64,000 bases of DNA from positions 7,866,501 to 7,930,500 of the forward strand of contig CM074760.1 in the NCBI GenBank assembly GCA_037355855.1. The letters are read 5' to 3'. The translations under genes were made by a program, and so were the position numbers. Shown here in pieces: positions 35,513 to 47,818 of the stretch. The DNA is from Pseudo-nitzschia pungens. Lineage: Eukaryota > Bacillariophyta > Bacillariophyceae > Bacillariales > Bacillariaceae. Under the pieces are notes generated by a model. It made no database searches and was not told the DNA's origin. It saw only the letters and a list, made by a program, of their open reading frames with translations. Position 1 is the stretch's first letter. Each line of letters starts with the position of its first letter.

Positions 35513-35650
35513 CGAAGTAAACGATACAGGTAAATACGGTACTACGAAGTACTTCGTAAATAATAGTAGTACTACGTAGTACTCGTAATATTTGTAGTAT
35601 TATTATTATTTCTTACACGGTAAGTTACGAGCACCGTACGTAAGATTTAC

Positions 35651-37478
35651 CAGGGGTCATAATAAGAAGGGGTGTGCCACGACGTCTGTCCGTCGTCCGT
35701 GTTCGACGTACAAATACTAGTAAAAAAAAAATGGCACTCCATATTCCATGTGTGGTCCAATTTAGAAAAATTTCCCTCAACCTCAATTTTTTTTTTCCAC
35801 TTTCACTGCATAATACTAACAAAAACTATTACACTTCAATCTATAACAACTCCATCAAAAATTGTAACAAAACAATATTTGAATATTGTATCTAGCCCAA
35901 TTTTTTACAAGGATCATGAATATGTAACTGCTTTTCACTCTAGATGGATGGAAGATAAAGTAATTTATTTGGATGGATGGTCCAAATTTTGGTTCCAAGT
36001 GGAAGCTTTTAATTGAATAAAAATAAAACGGATGACGGACGGACGATCCGATTTTGTACTTTATATTCCAGGTGGAAGGCACAGATCACTGGTAGTTTGA
36101 ATCAGCAATATCAGACAGCAGATGGATGTAAACTGAAAAAGGTACTTACTACTTGACTCTCAACTATATACGTGAACTGCATATCAAATTTAAAAGTTGG
36201 AGAGTGATTGGAAGTGTACTTGGTAAGTTGCTTTATCAGGTACACTTTTACTAGTGATATGCAGTAAATTATGAGAAAAAAAAAATTGACGGAAATTTTT
36301 CTATTTTGGACCACACATGGAATATGAATTGCCGATTTTTAGTGATCGTGGCGTACCCCTTCTTATATCAGGGGTCATAATATAAAGGGGTGCGACACGA
36401 TGCTCCCTTCAGTACAAAAACTTCGTTCAAATCTGAAAAAAAAAATTACCCATGCGTGGCACAACTAACAAAACCAGTACCCTCATTTTTTTTTTCAATT
36501 TGTTTTTAACTAACAAACACTAGTTAAAATACCTTAACTTCAGATAGTAACAACTCAATCAAAAATCAATCCTAATCTATATTTCAAATACCTGCATTAT
36601 AGTTTAAAGTGTTTTAAACAAGAATATTCAATAAAAGTCAGGTTTTGAACGAGTCTAAGGTTATCTATTACTCATACAAAATTGAAGCCTATTTTTAGGC
36701 CTTTTTCGCGGAAGATACCCTTAATAGGTATGAAACATATGATTGATTTCGTTCGTAAATTAATTTATAATTTTAATTTATCATGATGGATGCCCATCAC
36801 TAACACAGTCAAATCACTAATACATGATGCTACCAGTACGTAGTAATAATTCTTCCAAAAATTATTCTTCCAAAATTATTACTACCGGTACAGCACAGTA
36901 GAACATGATAAAGTCCAATCACTAATGCATGATGTTACCAGTACGTAGTAATAATTCTTCCAAAAATTATTACTACAGTAGTATTCTAACATGTTCATTA
37001 TTTTTACTACATATATAGTGGTGGTAGTAGTGGTGGTAACAGTAGTAGTGGTAGTAGTAAGTTATCTATGAGTAAGGTTTAGAGTAAGAACTTCAAATAA
37101 TTTACGAACGAAATCAATCATATGTTTCATACCTATTAAGGGTATCTTCCGCGAAAAAGGCCTAAAAATAGGCTTCAATTTTGTATGAGTAATAGATAAC
37201 CTTAGACTCGTTCAAAACCTGACTTTTATTGAATATTCTTGTTTAAAACACTTTAAACTATAATGCAGGTATTTGAAATATAGATTAGGATTGATTTTTG
37301 ATTGAGTTGTTACTATCTGAAGTTAAGGTATTTTAACTAGTGTTTGTTAGTTAAAAACAAATTGAAAAAAAAAATGAGGGTACTGGTTTTGTTAGTTGTG
37401 CCACGCATGGGTAATTTTTTTTTCGTGCCGTGTCGCACCCCTTTATATTATGACCCCTGTCTTATATTATGACCCCTG
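35651..37478. mobile_element. Non-autonomous hAT-like element (outer), split by a second element
   Basis: Starts CAGGGGTCATAATAAGAAGG at 35651 and ends TATTATGACCCCTG at 37478. It is flanked by a perfect 8-bp direct repeat AGATTTAC at 35643-35650 and 37479-37486. CAGGG ends plus an 8-bp duplication are diagnostic of the hAT superfamily. About 729 bp belong to this element; the rest is the nested insertion at 36369-37459. No transposase gene. Confidence 0.85.
36369..37459. mobile_element. Nested hAT-like foldback element with ~360-390-bp arms
   Basis: Ends CAGGGGTCATAATATAAAGG and its complement, flanked by the perfect 8-bp duplication TCTTATAT at 36361-36368 and 37460-37467. Arms 36369-36762 and 37098-37459 are near-identical inverted repeats; the left arm carries about 32 extra bases near 36400-36437. 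The 335-bp centre holds a direct duplication around CATGATGxTACCAGTACGTA (about 36821 and 36927) and TAGTGG runs. No ORF of transposase size. Confidence 0.88.
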
Positions 37479-37674
37479 AGATTTACCGTACTCGTAACCT
37501 TACTCTATTGCAAACCGATCCGACCTCTAACCTTAACCTTACCGTACGGTAACCTTATCGCGTCAACCAATCCGCACCTTTATGGCGTCAACCAATCCGC
37601 ACCTCTAATGCAAAACCGATCCGCACCTCTATTGCAAATCTCAATCTCCTCAATCTCAAATCTCAATCGTCTCC

Positions 37675-38049
37675 ATGAGCAAGAAACACAAGAAAAAGCC
37701 CCGTGCGGTCGGTCCAAGGGCCCACAATCGAACCGACGCCCAGCAGCGCAAGCGTCTCCGCGAGGCCACCAAGGCCAACCGGCTTCGGAGCAAACAGCAA
37801 CAGCAACAGCAAGGGCAACAGCAAGGGCAACAGCAAGTGCAGTGGCAACAGAAAGAGAACACGAAACAGCAAGGCCCACCAACCAAGACTTGCCCAACGA
37901 GGGGAGGAGTAGAAACGACCGCGGCAGGGAAGGAAGCGGAGAAGACCCGGCATGCACCCGAAGAAGCGTCGGCATCGGCATCGGCATCGGCATTTGCATC
38001 AATATTTGTACCTGGGATTGCAACGCCCAAGAACGAAAGCGCCTGCTAG
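37675..38049 (+). CDS. Possible short basic protein
   Basis: 124 residues starting MSKKHKKKPRAVGPRAHNRT, strongly basic over the first 45 residues, then Gln-rich and Ala/Ser-rich. The basic start would suit a nucleolar or ribosome-biogenesis protein. Overlapping frames on both strands are also open because of CAG/GCA-type repeats, and the following sequence could belong to a second exon in another frame. Family not recognised. Confidence 0.3.
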   Translation: MSKKHKKKPRAVGPRAHNRTDAQQRKRLREATKANRLRSKQQQQQQGQQQGQQQVQWQQKENTKQQGPPTKTCPTRGGVETTAAGKEAEKTRHAPEEASASASASAFASIFVPGIATPKNESAC

Positions 38050-38216
38050 CGCATCGCAAGCGCCGCGTACGAGTAGAGGCTCCGGGGGACGCGCCGCGCT
38101 CCTCGCGGCACCACACGAAATCTCTCTCTCTCTCTCTGCATGGATGGTAATTCCTTACCACGCTGCGCTGCACTCTTGATCGGACTGGCAGTGGCGGTTC
38201 CCTCACACAAACGGCA

Positions 38217-38510
38217 AACCAAATGAAAATCAAATGAAAATCAAATCAAACGAAATCAAATCAAATGAAAATCAAATGAAAATCAAATGAAAATCAAATG
38301 AAAATCAAATGAAAATCAAATGAAAATCAAATGAAAATCAAATGAAAATCAAAGCAAATCAAAGCAAATCAAACCAAACCAAACCAAACCAAACCAAATC
38401 AAATCAAAGCAAATCAAAGCAAATCAAATCAAATCAAATCAAACCAAACCAAATCAAATCAAATCAAATCAAATCAAAGCAAATCTAATCAGAGCAAATC
38501 TAATCAAAGG
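38217..38510. repeat. AAATGAAAATC 11-mer array grading into AAATC/AAACC pentamers
   Basis: About ten copies of an 11-mer AAATGAAAATC, then runs of AAATC, AAACC and AAAGC pentamers to about 38510. The strand is almost without G, suggesting expansion from a pentamer seed. Confidence 0.85.
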
Positions 38511-40138
38511 AATGCAAGTCACCAGCACACAGTAGATAGTTTGCACCTCGGTCGAATCGGAAAGCCCACTCACCCAAAACACCACCACACAGACACGCAG
38601 ATAGTGCCGTATGCACATATACACATATACACATATACGCAGCACGCCGGTTTCGGAATACAACTCAATTTCCTGTCGAGCGACGGAGAGAGAGAGACAG
38701 AGAGAGAGAGAGAGCCGATGTTGTGTACGATGGATCCATGCCGGAATTGCGTTCCTTTGCGGCTATCGAAATACTGCTGCGATTGCCATTGCCATTGCCA
38801 TCGCCATTGCCATTGCCATTCCATTGCCATTGCTATTGCCATTGCCATTGCGACTACAATAACTACTGCTACTGCTACTGCTACTACTACTAATACTGTA
38901 ACCCCAGTGAACGACCTTTCTCTCACCCACAACTTGGAAATTAACAAGAGTGCTACTTACTACTAGTGCGCAAACCACCCCGTAGCCATTCCCAGACCGT
39001 GAGGGTGTCGGCTCGATAAGCAGGTCCGTCACGAAGCATTCCTGCGCGACGCGACGCAATAGATGGTGGTGGTGGTGGTGGTGCCGTTCCGGTACCGTAC
39101 CGTACTGTTTGGATCGAATCAATCAATCCAACTTCGTGGACTCGCGTGCACTCACCGAGGCCAGTTTTGCCTTGGATCTGCTAGCCGTGTTGTGGGATCC
39201 TCGTAGTAAGGTCAGTGCTCCGGATCCATCGCTCGACACACGGCAATCCCGATGCCGTTGATTCCTCAAACTCCGACGGGAGCCGGGTTCGAGCAGTTAG
39301 TTTGTGGGGCGTCTTTTCTTCGAGAGGTAACGTCATTGACGATGAAAGATGAAGTTAGTCACGGGCTCACGGGAGTCTTTATTTGTCATGGATCCAACAT
39401 TGCAATAGATATATATATATATATATATGTATATTTATGTATATATATATATATTATGTGTGTTCTAGAGAAACTGATTCGACGGATAACATGATTTTCC
39501 GAGAAATAGATGCTGCGGGTCTCGGGTCATCAACAGCGGAGCCTCCTCTTGTATTGCGCCCAATTTTTTTCCAAAGCATCGATGCAGTGCCGTGGAACAT
39601 CTTGGAATATGACAGCTGCGTCTCTCGTAGCTATTGGATCGGATCGGATCGGAGTTTCATGCGTGCATCGACTGTGATTACCCCAACCCCAACATGGACG
39701 ACACGAAAACCAAAGTGTGTTGTGTTGATCGGCGGCATCAATACATCATAGGTTCGGGGCTCATTCAAGTGTCCGGGTAATCTCACGGTTCTGCAAGCAC
39801 AAGGAAGCTTTGTTTGAGGCCACCTTAGCAGTAGACGAATTGGCTCGGATCGAAAGGTATGAGACACATTGTCGAAAGTATTTCGTTGAGATACAGGTTT
39901 ACTCTACTGCGAGGAGGATGGTTTTTCTTCCGTCCTCTCTCTATGAAATTACGCGTCACCGCAGCTCTGCCATCGTCCACGACCACGACCACGACCAATA
40001 AAAATCAACCAACAGGTGACAACAACGCGCATTTCGAAGGCGATACGAAGTGAAAAGAAGAGTAGGTAATTAGCATCAACAACAGAATGAAAAGCAACAA
40101 ATTACAATATTGTATACATGGTTTCATGGTTTTATGGA
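38511..40138. other. Microsatellite-rich spacer
   Basis: Tracts include CACATATA near 38611-38640, GA near 38686-38714, CCATTG near 38782-38850, CTACTG/TACTAC near 38865-38895, GGT near 39065-39082 and AT near 39408-39453. No gene supported; the right end is the 3' side of the GPCR-like gene. Confidence 0.55.
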
Positions 40139-42372
40139 TCATCGCAGTTCCTGGCAACTTGACCAGTATTTCGATTCGAATTCGTCTTGTTCCTCGTCAT
40201 CGTCGTCTCCGGCAAAGAGGAATTCGGAAAAGTGACCATTGGAGGGTGCCGTGCCATCAAAAATGTTGAATGTGTATCGCTCGCTGTTGGTTTTGGATTT
40301 GTTGGTAGAGCTCGACGTTCGCTTTTGCAATGGGGGAGACGGCGTGGGCAGCCTCGGGCATGATGACGACGAAGAGGAAGGCGATACAACATCTGGTGGA
40401 AGTTCTTTGCCGGTCGCGGATTGGCTATTTTCGGTCCGATCCAGATTCGCATCGTTGTCGTCGGGATAGCCGTTGCCATTGCCGCGCTCTGAGTGGAACA
40501 CGCCCTCCGGGTCCATGGGGGTCGCGGAAGCGTTGTGATTCGGTGCTTGGTTCGGGTTGTGTCCGTAGGTCCGGGATCCACTTTCCGCGCTGATGGTCGC
40601 CTTCCTCGTCGCGGCTCCATTCCCACTCTCCACGGTCACCCCCTTGGTGGAAAAATACCGGTAGACCAGCGCAAACCAGATGCCCATGGACCCCGTGATG
40701 GAGCTGGAGAGGACGTACATCACAAAGGATTTCTGCTTGCCAAAGACCCCAAGGCCGTGCTGGATCAATCCGGGAAGGTAAATGAAATAGGACACTGCGA
40801 GGTACACGGCGGATTGCTGAACGATCTTTCGGGCGGTGATGCCACGCATAGGAAGATCGACGGAGATTCGCCCGAGAGATCCCTCGCTGCGGACGCTCGG
40901 TCGGCGGGGAGACGTTGCCGCATTGAGGTTTTTGCTGCCGCTATTTTGATGGTTGGATGGTTCGATTACGTCGTCGTTCTCGTGGCTGATGCAACTCGTG
41001 GAATGGGTCTGTTCGCTGCGCTTGGGGAAATCGTCGTCTTCTCCCAGATCGAGCACGACCGGGAGGGTCGATCCAGGTGGAGACCGGGAATGGTGTTTTG
41101 GCTGCTGCAGTTGCGTTTGCTGTTGCATCTGCCGCTGGTTCCAGCACACATAAAGGGAGAGTGCGCCCATGGCTACGGTGGGCACCACCAGTACAACTAA
41201 CGCCGGAATCCCCACAAAGAAGGCCAGGGTCTTCGAAATTTCCTGGGGCCCCCGGGTGCAATCAATGTCGGTCCCATCCCCACACCCAAAGGGAATCGAT
41301 GCGATCCAGCAGGTGAGGCCGGAGTGATTAAAGGCCTCGATGCGCAGCAGAAACAGGGCCGATCCGAACGCGTAGCCATTGGCTACAATGTGGATGTACT
41401 TTTCGATCCACCGATACTTTCTGGGATCGAAATTGCCGTGGATGATCACTACCCACGAGTAGAAGGAGAGGCCGACATAGTAAAAGGGAATGGCCAGGCC
41501 AAGTTGGATAAAGAATCCTTGGGCGGTGCAGGTTGCAGTCGTTCCGTGGGCACCCCAGACGTCGGGGGTTCCCTCCGGAATCGCGGCAGGTCCGTAGACC
41601 ATCCAGGGTTTGGTGAAGATGAGGTACACGGAGAGCGCTGCGGTTCATGCCAGAGTCCGAAAGCAAGCAAGCAAGTAAACGTGTTTCGTGGGTGGTTCGG
41701 CGAGTGTCAGAACGAAGTTTCGGTGAGCGAACGAGAATTTGGAATGGCAAGCCAAAGCTCCAACCTGATCAACGCACAAGCGAAGAATACGAACGAACTG
41801 AAATGAACCATGGCGACAACGACTGCGGGAAGCAGCCATCCATTCCGAGAGCTTGCCCGAACATCCCGCAGGGACCATTCCATCTTTGTTCACTTGCATT
41901 TCCAATCGGCACCATTTCATTTCATTGCATTTCATTTCATTGCATTTCATTTCATTGCATTTCATTTCATTGCATTCCAAAGCAACAAAAGCGAATCACA
42001 TATCCAAAACTTACCCAGCATCAGTCGGTGGTAAACGTGGTGTTTCCGCCTCCAGGCCCAGTAAAAGATATAAACGCCACCCAAGATGGAAAGAAGGGAA
42101 CAGATGCGGCCCACCCACGTCAGAGTGATTTCTTGCGATTGCGTGAGTTGGTCGCTTTCCAATGGGGACAGAATTCGGTGGTAGTAACGGAAGTTAGAGC
42201 CGATCGGAAACATCATGCTTTCGCTTGAGTCTAAATGTGCATTGGCTACTCGCAAGAGCGCTTGGGATGCCGATGCAGAGGGGTAGGAATGTATATGGGG
42301 CAGTGAGGACGATGATTCTCCGAGATGGTCGTCGTAGAAACAATTCGGGTGGTTCGAGTGCTGGTGTATCAT
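40139..42372 (-). CDS. Seven-transmembrane GPCR-like receptor, two exons
   Basis: Exon 1 42015-42372 and exon 2 40139-41637 (618 aa). Donor GTAAGT at 42014, acceptor CAG at 41638-41640; the codon is split 1+2. The start is the first ATG of the open frame (42372). Seven hydrophobic helices are visible: TM1 after SQEITLTW, TM2 RLMLALSVYLIF across the junction, TM3 with CTAQGFFIQLGLAIPFYY, TM4 after RWIEKYIHIVA, TM5 from ISKTLAFFVG, TM6 after ITARKIVQQSAVYLA and TM7 from SFVMYVLSSSITGS. The pattern, including TxTCTAQGFF and a Cys-rich loop (CWIASIPFGCGDGTDIDC), fits the diatom receptor group usually linked with cAMP-receptor/secretin-like GPCRs. A long Ser-rich loop joins TM5 and TM6, and a ~170-residue cytoplasmic tail with Ser and acidic runs follows TM7. 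Ligand unknown. Confidence 0.75.
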
Positions 42373-45300
42373 GCTGATGTCTTGATGTGCAAGAAGTAAC
42401 AAAACGCTCGGCTGAGGTGGGTGAGTTTGTGCTGGATAGTTTCGTTCGATCTCTTCTGGATGATCCTTGGCGAGACTCTCTGTACCCGGGTACTACTGTG
42501 TTTCTAACTAACTGTGTCTGTCTCTTTACAGCCTTATTCTTCGCCCAATATGCTATGTGCTGATTGCTCTCAAGAAGATCCTTTATCGATCCAGTTTTCG
42601 AGACTCTTTCGCGCGGTTGCAGAGCCTTCGTTTAGTATTCGTGCAACAATGTCGTCGTTATATAGGAGTGGAGATTCTTTTGGTCCTGTGCACTACTCAT
42701 GAACCCAGAGAATGCGACTAATCCTTTGTTGATCCTTGCCCTGTTGGATTGCAATGTGGATTTGTTCCATTTCTTCTTCCGTGTTCCGTTATTCGTTACT
42801 CGTCACTCGTTCCTCGTTCCATCATTCGATTGATGTTCAGGTCAGACATCCGTCTGCAGCCTGCAATTACGGTTGGGGAAGCAAAGATGTTGTTCGAGGC
42901 CGAAGCGGTACTGGTTATGGTTACTGGTACGAACCGATGAATCACCGCACTGCACTAATTGTACTGGTAGAATACTCGATACTCCATGCAGAATTGGTCG
43001 ATAGAATGTGGTAGCTCCAACCACGTAACGTATTCATATGCCTTTTCGGATTTTACGAGTTCCAGGAAAAAAAAATATATATCGAATCTTTCACAAAACA
43101 AAAAATGACACAATGATGCGTGCTACGACTACGAAATACGTAACCGCAATTGCCAACGGAAGTTTCAATCAAATATATAATGAAGAATCATACCGTGCGT
43201 AAGATTACTCTGTGAAATGTGCACCGATAACTCAAACGGTCCTCTTTTTTTAATTTTTTACATAACTTACTGGACTCTGGATTAAAAGAGGTCGGAACTG
43301 CATACCGGTAGAATTGTTTTTGGATACAGTATCTGCATACGAAGTACGGTAATTACTTAACAAAAATTTGAATTTATCTACCGTACGAAAAAGGGGAACG
43401 AAAAATTTGGATGCAAATCCTGCATGCAGCGACCATGGAAATTTTATTTTCCAAGGGAAGGTAAGCTTACCCTGGATTAGTAAGGTTACAGTAAACCTTA
43501 CGTTTACTAAACAACAATGGAACAAACGAAACCGTATTTGCGAACACAATAATTTTTAAGTTTTTGTCTTCATGCGTAACATTATTTTGCGCTTTACTAG
43601 GTATGTCGTATGCACGGTAACCTTACCCACCAAGTAAGACTTACTAGTGTGTGGGGATAAATATTCGTTGTGTGAAGCAGTAATTGTTCGCTTTTACTAC
43701 TACGTAATTCTTATCAGCTGTCCCCTCCACGACTATAATGTCCTTTACTCTCGAGTTTAGGGCATTTTGACCTTCGTCTGGTAGTAGATTTTTCTACACG
43801 GCTCTACAGAGCAGCTCCTAGGCAACTCATTGCGAAATCTCTCCAGTACTAATTCTACATGATATTGTTCAAAATTACATTTTGGCTCCTACTCAACCAA
43901 TCTTGACTTGATAACACCAGATAAACCAACTCTGGACACAATGGTTGGATGGACATAGGTGGGATGGCTTCAAGTCTATTGCAACTAACCTTACTTCCAA
44001 TTCAATCACCATGGTCAGGAGGAGTTGAAGCCTAATTTGTACATGAATTTGTGTAGAAAATTAGTACCAGAGTGTCTTTATGGGAAATGACCGAGTCGTG
44101 CAGTAGACTCCAGTATAAAAATGTACCACCAGGTGAAGGTCAAAATGCCCTAAACTTGCGGGTAAAGGACATTAAAGTCGTGGAGGGGACAGCTGATAGG
44201 AATTCCGTAGTAAGGTCACCCACCGATGGGATTGTTCATTGGTGGGAGGGGGCAATAACATTGCGTTTTGGGGATTGCGAACAGATTGTGGGAAACCGTA
44301 ACTCATGTCAAATAAATAATGTGTCATGGAACAAAATGTTTGTCTGGGAAGTCTTTGAATCAGGTGCATACCAGTTGACTAGAAACAAACGAATTTAAGG
44401 ATGAAAATAACCACCACCCCATTCTTCACTAAATGATACTTCTTGTTGTAGATGCAATTATGGTACGCCATAACGGCAATTATTTATAATTTTCGGTCGC
44501 TTTTGTAAAAGTACTGAATTGTACCCAATCATAAAAGCACTGAATTGTACAAAATAAGTGATCACGGGAGATGCGTTCGAAAGAAAAAGAAACACACGTT
44601 CCGTAAGGTTACCGTACTTTCTAACACGAGGAATACATCATGTTAGCGACGAAACGAAAAAATTTCAACAGAAGAAACACATGTTGGAAGAAAAGGAACA
44701 CATGTTCGATGAGTGGTCGAAATGACCGGCGGGCGTTGTGGGATTCGTTTTGTTTCAGTCAAGAATTCCTTACTTAAATTTTAAGTAGCGTCTCCGAGGG
44801 GGTCCTCGGAGAAGCGATCTAAGTAAGGGGTTAATTACTCAGATTACCCTTTTATGTGGTTCCCGAAATGGAAAGTTCCGTGTGTGTACCGGTACGAGTA
44901 CCTACCGTACATAAAAAATAAGTACGAAGTAATTCCATTTCGGGAATGACTCACTCAATCTATAGAGTAAGGTTTTATTCACTACTATTGGCTATTCGGG
45001 ATTCATCCTCACAGTACTATAGTAAGAAGTAAGGTTAAGCAACGCAACTCCTCTTACTTCGCACGAAGTAACCTAACGGTAAATCTTACTCCAATTATCT
45101 TCTAAGAAGAACCCAAACGCCGGCAGAACCATAGTAACAATCGAATTTGTACACGTAATCGTAACTGCTCTACTTTTTAGGGGCTACACAAAACCTTACT
45201 ACTCTGGTCAGCATATGCCGTAATATTTGTGTTTTGAAGCTGTTTTCTATTCTTCATTTCTAAATCGCGCGCTACTAGTGAGTTCCGCTTCGATGGACTC

Positions 45301-45948
45301 CGAAAACTAGTAGTGGTGCGCTTTGCCTAAAAAAAAAGAACTAAGGACCTTACGTGGGTTAGAACGGTTCGTTCTTAAAAAGTACTATAAGTTTTGTTCT
45401 GCCAATTCGTCTCATGAAAGACATTGATATAGTCGAAGAGAAAGGAAGAATAGCGGAGCACTTGCTTTGATAAGATCTTGCATCACCGCAGTGCACGTGC
45501 TTTCGAGAAGAATACGAAGTCTTCGGTTAGAAGAATTGGATTCGGTTTTCAGTCAACAAGATTCAGAATAACCTTAATGCAAAGTGATCCATTGAAGTTA
45601 CAGAAGTGGCGAAGCTTCCACGACATGCTGGAACAATATTATCTATTTAGTGTTTGCAATTAGCGAACATTTACTCCGCTCTTTCCGGTAATTCTTTCGA
45701 AAAAAACATGCATATCCTTTGGTAAAAAATGATGTCGTGAATTCATTGGCCGTGAAGGACGACAATTCTCACAAAATCAGGTTTGACATGAAGTCATTAC
45801 AAAAAGAATCGCAAACCGATTTCAAGAAGGTATATGACCACACAACTGCCTCGAACTTACTTGCTTCTTCACTCAAACATACTTCTACCACTAGGTTTGA
45901 TAAAAACCAACCAACTTCTGAGCTCTTCTCACAGCAGCAACAATTACC
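42373..45948. other. AT-rich spacer with foldback elements
   Basis: No supported gene. It contains the foldback element at 43694-44214, a duplicated AAAAGxACTGAATTGTAC box near 44505-44550, a short hairpin near 44790-44815 (TCTCCGAGG stem), and a 14-bp inverted pair TTCCCGAAATGGAA at 44860-44873 and 44933-44946. Small ORFs (for example 44072-44398, 45719-46087) show no recognisable protein features. Confidence 0.5.
43694..44214. mobile_element. Degenerate foldback/MITE-like element
   Basis: Left arm about 43694-43790 and right arm about 44124-44214 are inverted copies sharing CAGCTGTCCCCTCCACGACT and GGGCATTTTGACCTTC blocks with roughly one difference per nine bases. Weaker complementarity continues inward for about 100 bp. 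Target duplication not identified and no coding capacity. Confidence 0.55.
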
Positions 45949-46473
45949 ATGTTCCCCGGAAAACACGAGGATTCCATGTTTCTTGCAACTAGTAGAACTA
46001 GTAGTGCTACTAGTCAATTCCATCTTTTGCAAGATGCCTCTGCTGCATCTGCTCGTTCCCCACAACACGGCCATAGTGAGAGCGTAAGAATCCAAGACAA
46101 TAGCCCAAACGCAATGGATCGGTCAAGAAGAGCAACAGTGGCGAGCATGAGCAGCGAACAATACCCCCAATCGATATTTGCACTTCCCCAGTCCGTCTTT
46201 CGAGCTCCGGTCTTTTGCCCCAACAATAGTAACAGCACGAGCTGCTTCCATGGCAATGCCGCAAGAACCACTGCAAGCCCAGCTTCTCCATCCACGGCCC
46301 AGATCGTGAACGATGCTTTCTCATTACTGTTCGAAGACAGCAGCGTGTATCCGAATACTTGTACGCATCATGCACATGCTCATACTACGCACACGCGTTG
46401 TTCCGAGGAATTGGAAGGTGACGATGACGATTATCTGTATTCCGGGCTTCCAGCGAGGGGCATGCACCAGTAG
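45949..46473 (+). CDS. Hypothetical Ser-rich protein
   Basis: 174 residues beginning MFPGKHEDSMF. Unrecognised. It is Ser/Ala/Pro-rich with a His-rich stretch (HHAHAHTTHT) and an acidic segment (EELEGDDDDYLY) near the end, and contains RRATVASMSS, a possible phosphorylation-prone site. No signal peptide or helix of membrane length. Overlapping minus-strand frames are open, so gene status is uncertain. Confidence 0.4.
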   Translation: MFPGKHEDSMFLATSRTSSATSQFHLLQDASAASARSPQHGHSESVRIQDNSPNAMDRSRRATVASMSSEQYPQSIFALPQSVFRAPVFCPNNSNSTSCFHGNAARTTASPASPSTAQIVNDAFSLLFEDSSVYPNTCTHHAHAHTTHTRCSEELEGDDDDYLYSGLPARGMHQ

Positions 46474-46754
46474 GCAGACCTTTGCTGCCGGCGGTAGGTT
46501 GCATACTTGGTTTCGTTTCGTTGCGTTTCCTTTCGTCCCCATGTTGGGGACGAGTGGCGACAAGAGCATCAACGTTAGCATCAACATGAAGGGCATATCA
46601 TGGGGAAGAGGGAATGAAGTGATCTCGATTCGACTTTTTTTTGTGGTCCTTATGGGTCGATTGTTTGATTCAATTCCATTGTCTTGAAAATCGTATCGAT
46701 TCGTTGCGAGTAAGTTCCTAAGTACATAGTACTACTTAATTAGCATCCAAGTTA

Positions 46755-46965
46755 ACCAGACAGACAAACAGGTAGACAGACATCATAGAAGCAGGAAACA
46801 GTGAATCTAGCTCTCAGTCGCCAGTCAAAGCAAGGACTTCCTTCGATTGGATGAAACTCAATTGATCCAGACAGACAAGCAGGTACTAGACAGACATAAT
46901 GGCAACAGGAAGCATTGAGTCTAGCTCTCGGTCGCCTGTCAAAGTAGGGACTTCCTTCGATTGGA
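46755..46965. repeat. Two-copy ~105-bp direct repeat
   Basis: Copies at about 46755-46864 and 46866-46965 share CCAGACAGACAA, CAGGAA, GAATCTAGCTCT and GGACTTCCTTCGATTGGA with scattered substitutions. Non-coding. Confidence 0.75.
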
Positions 46966-47818
46966 AATATCTCGATTCCTCGATCAACTTGCTGCGATAA
47001 CTCCATTGTATTTGACTGTTGATTCTGCCGTTGCAAGCAGCCAACACACTATGTTCTACGCTCGAATGTGAAACCAACCAACCAACGATCTAGCCATGTG
47101 TTATTTTTGTTTGATACATTGCGTTTTACTCATCGAACGTCGATTCTGGTAAAGGAAGGAGCGTATCCTCTTGTTTATATCTTGCCTATCTTGCACTGGC
47201 CTGCGCTCGAAAACAAACTACATTTTACTCATGCATTGCATAAACGAATAGGAATTGGTAAACCAAGTAATATACGTTTTAAAAAGTATTTCAAATTCAA
47301 TCGCCTTGTACACAACTTGGCTTATAAAATAAGACTACCCGAGGACTCGAGCGGTGCGTGAGATTTAAGATTCTAGTAGTATTTGCGACACAATCAGGAG
47401 ACGAGGAGAGCACAACAAGTTGAATCTATCGTTTCAAATTATCGCGAGGACTGCGACGACATCAAGCAGTAAGCCCTTCGGTTCGGTTTGAACCTTTTCT
47501 TGTTATTGCTTGTTTTTGTGTTGGTTCCCATCCCGTTGTTTTTCGCTGTGATTCGTCCAATATTGACAGGTAGCCAGCTGGCTGGGGATATTGAAGACCT
47601 GTTACGTACGTGTAGGAGACGCCGAAACCGTTTCTTACAAAATTCCAAAAAAATGGTGGAAGGTCCGGGGCAAGAACACCAAGGGAAGAGTAATTGCAAA
47701 AACTGTTTCTTCCGTATCAGCTCAGGTGAGATTTTCGTCGCATGAATTTGTAACATTACTTTTAGAATTGTAACCTTACTTGTATTCACACTTGTACCGT
47801 ACAGGAACTGTGTTAATT

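Noticed and set aside
41638..42014. Extra mini-exon encoding part of TM2 of the GPCR-like gene
   Set aside because: Direct joining of the two exons already gives a full-length TM2 in frame; no good acceptor-donor pair lies between.
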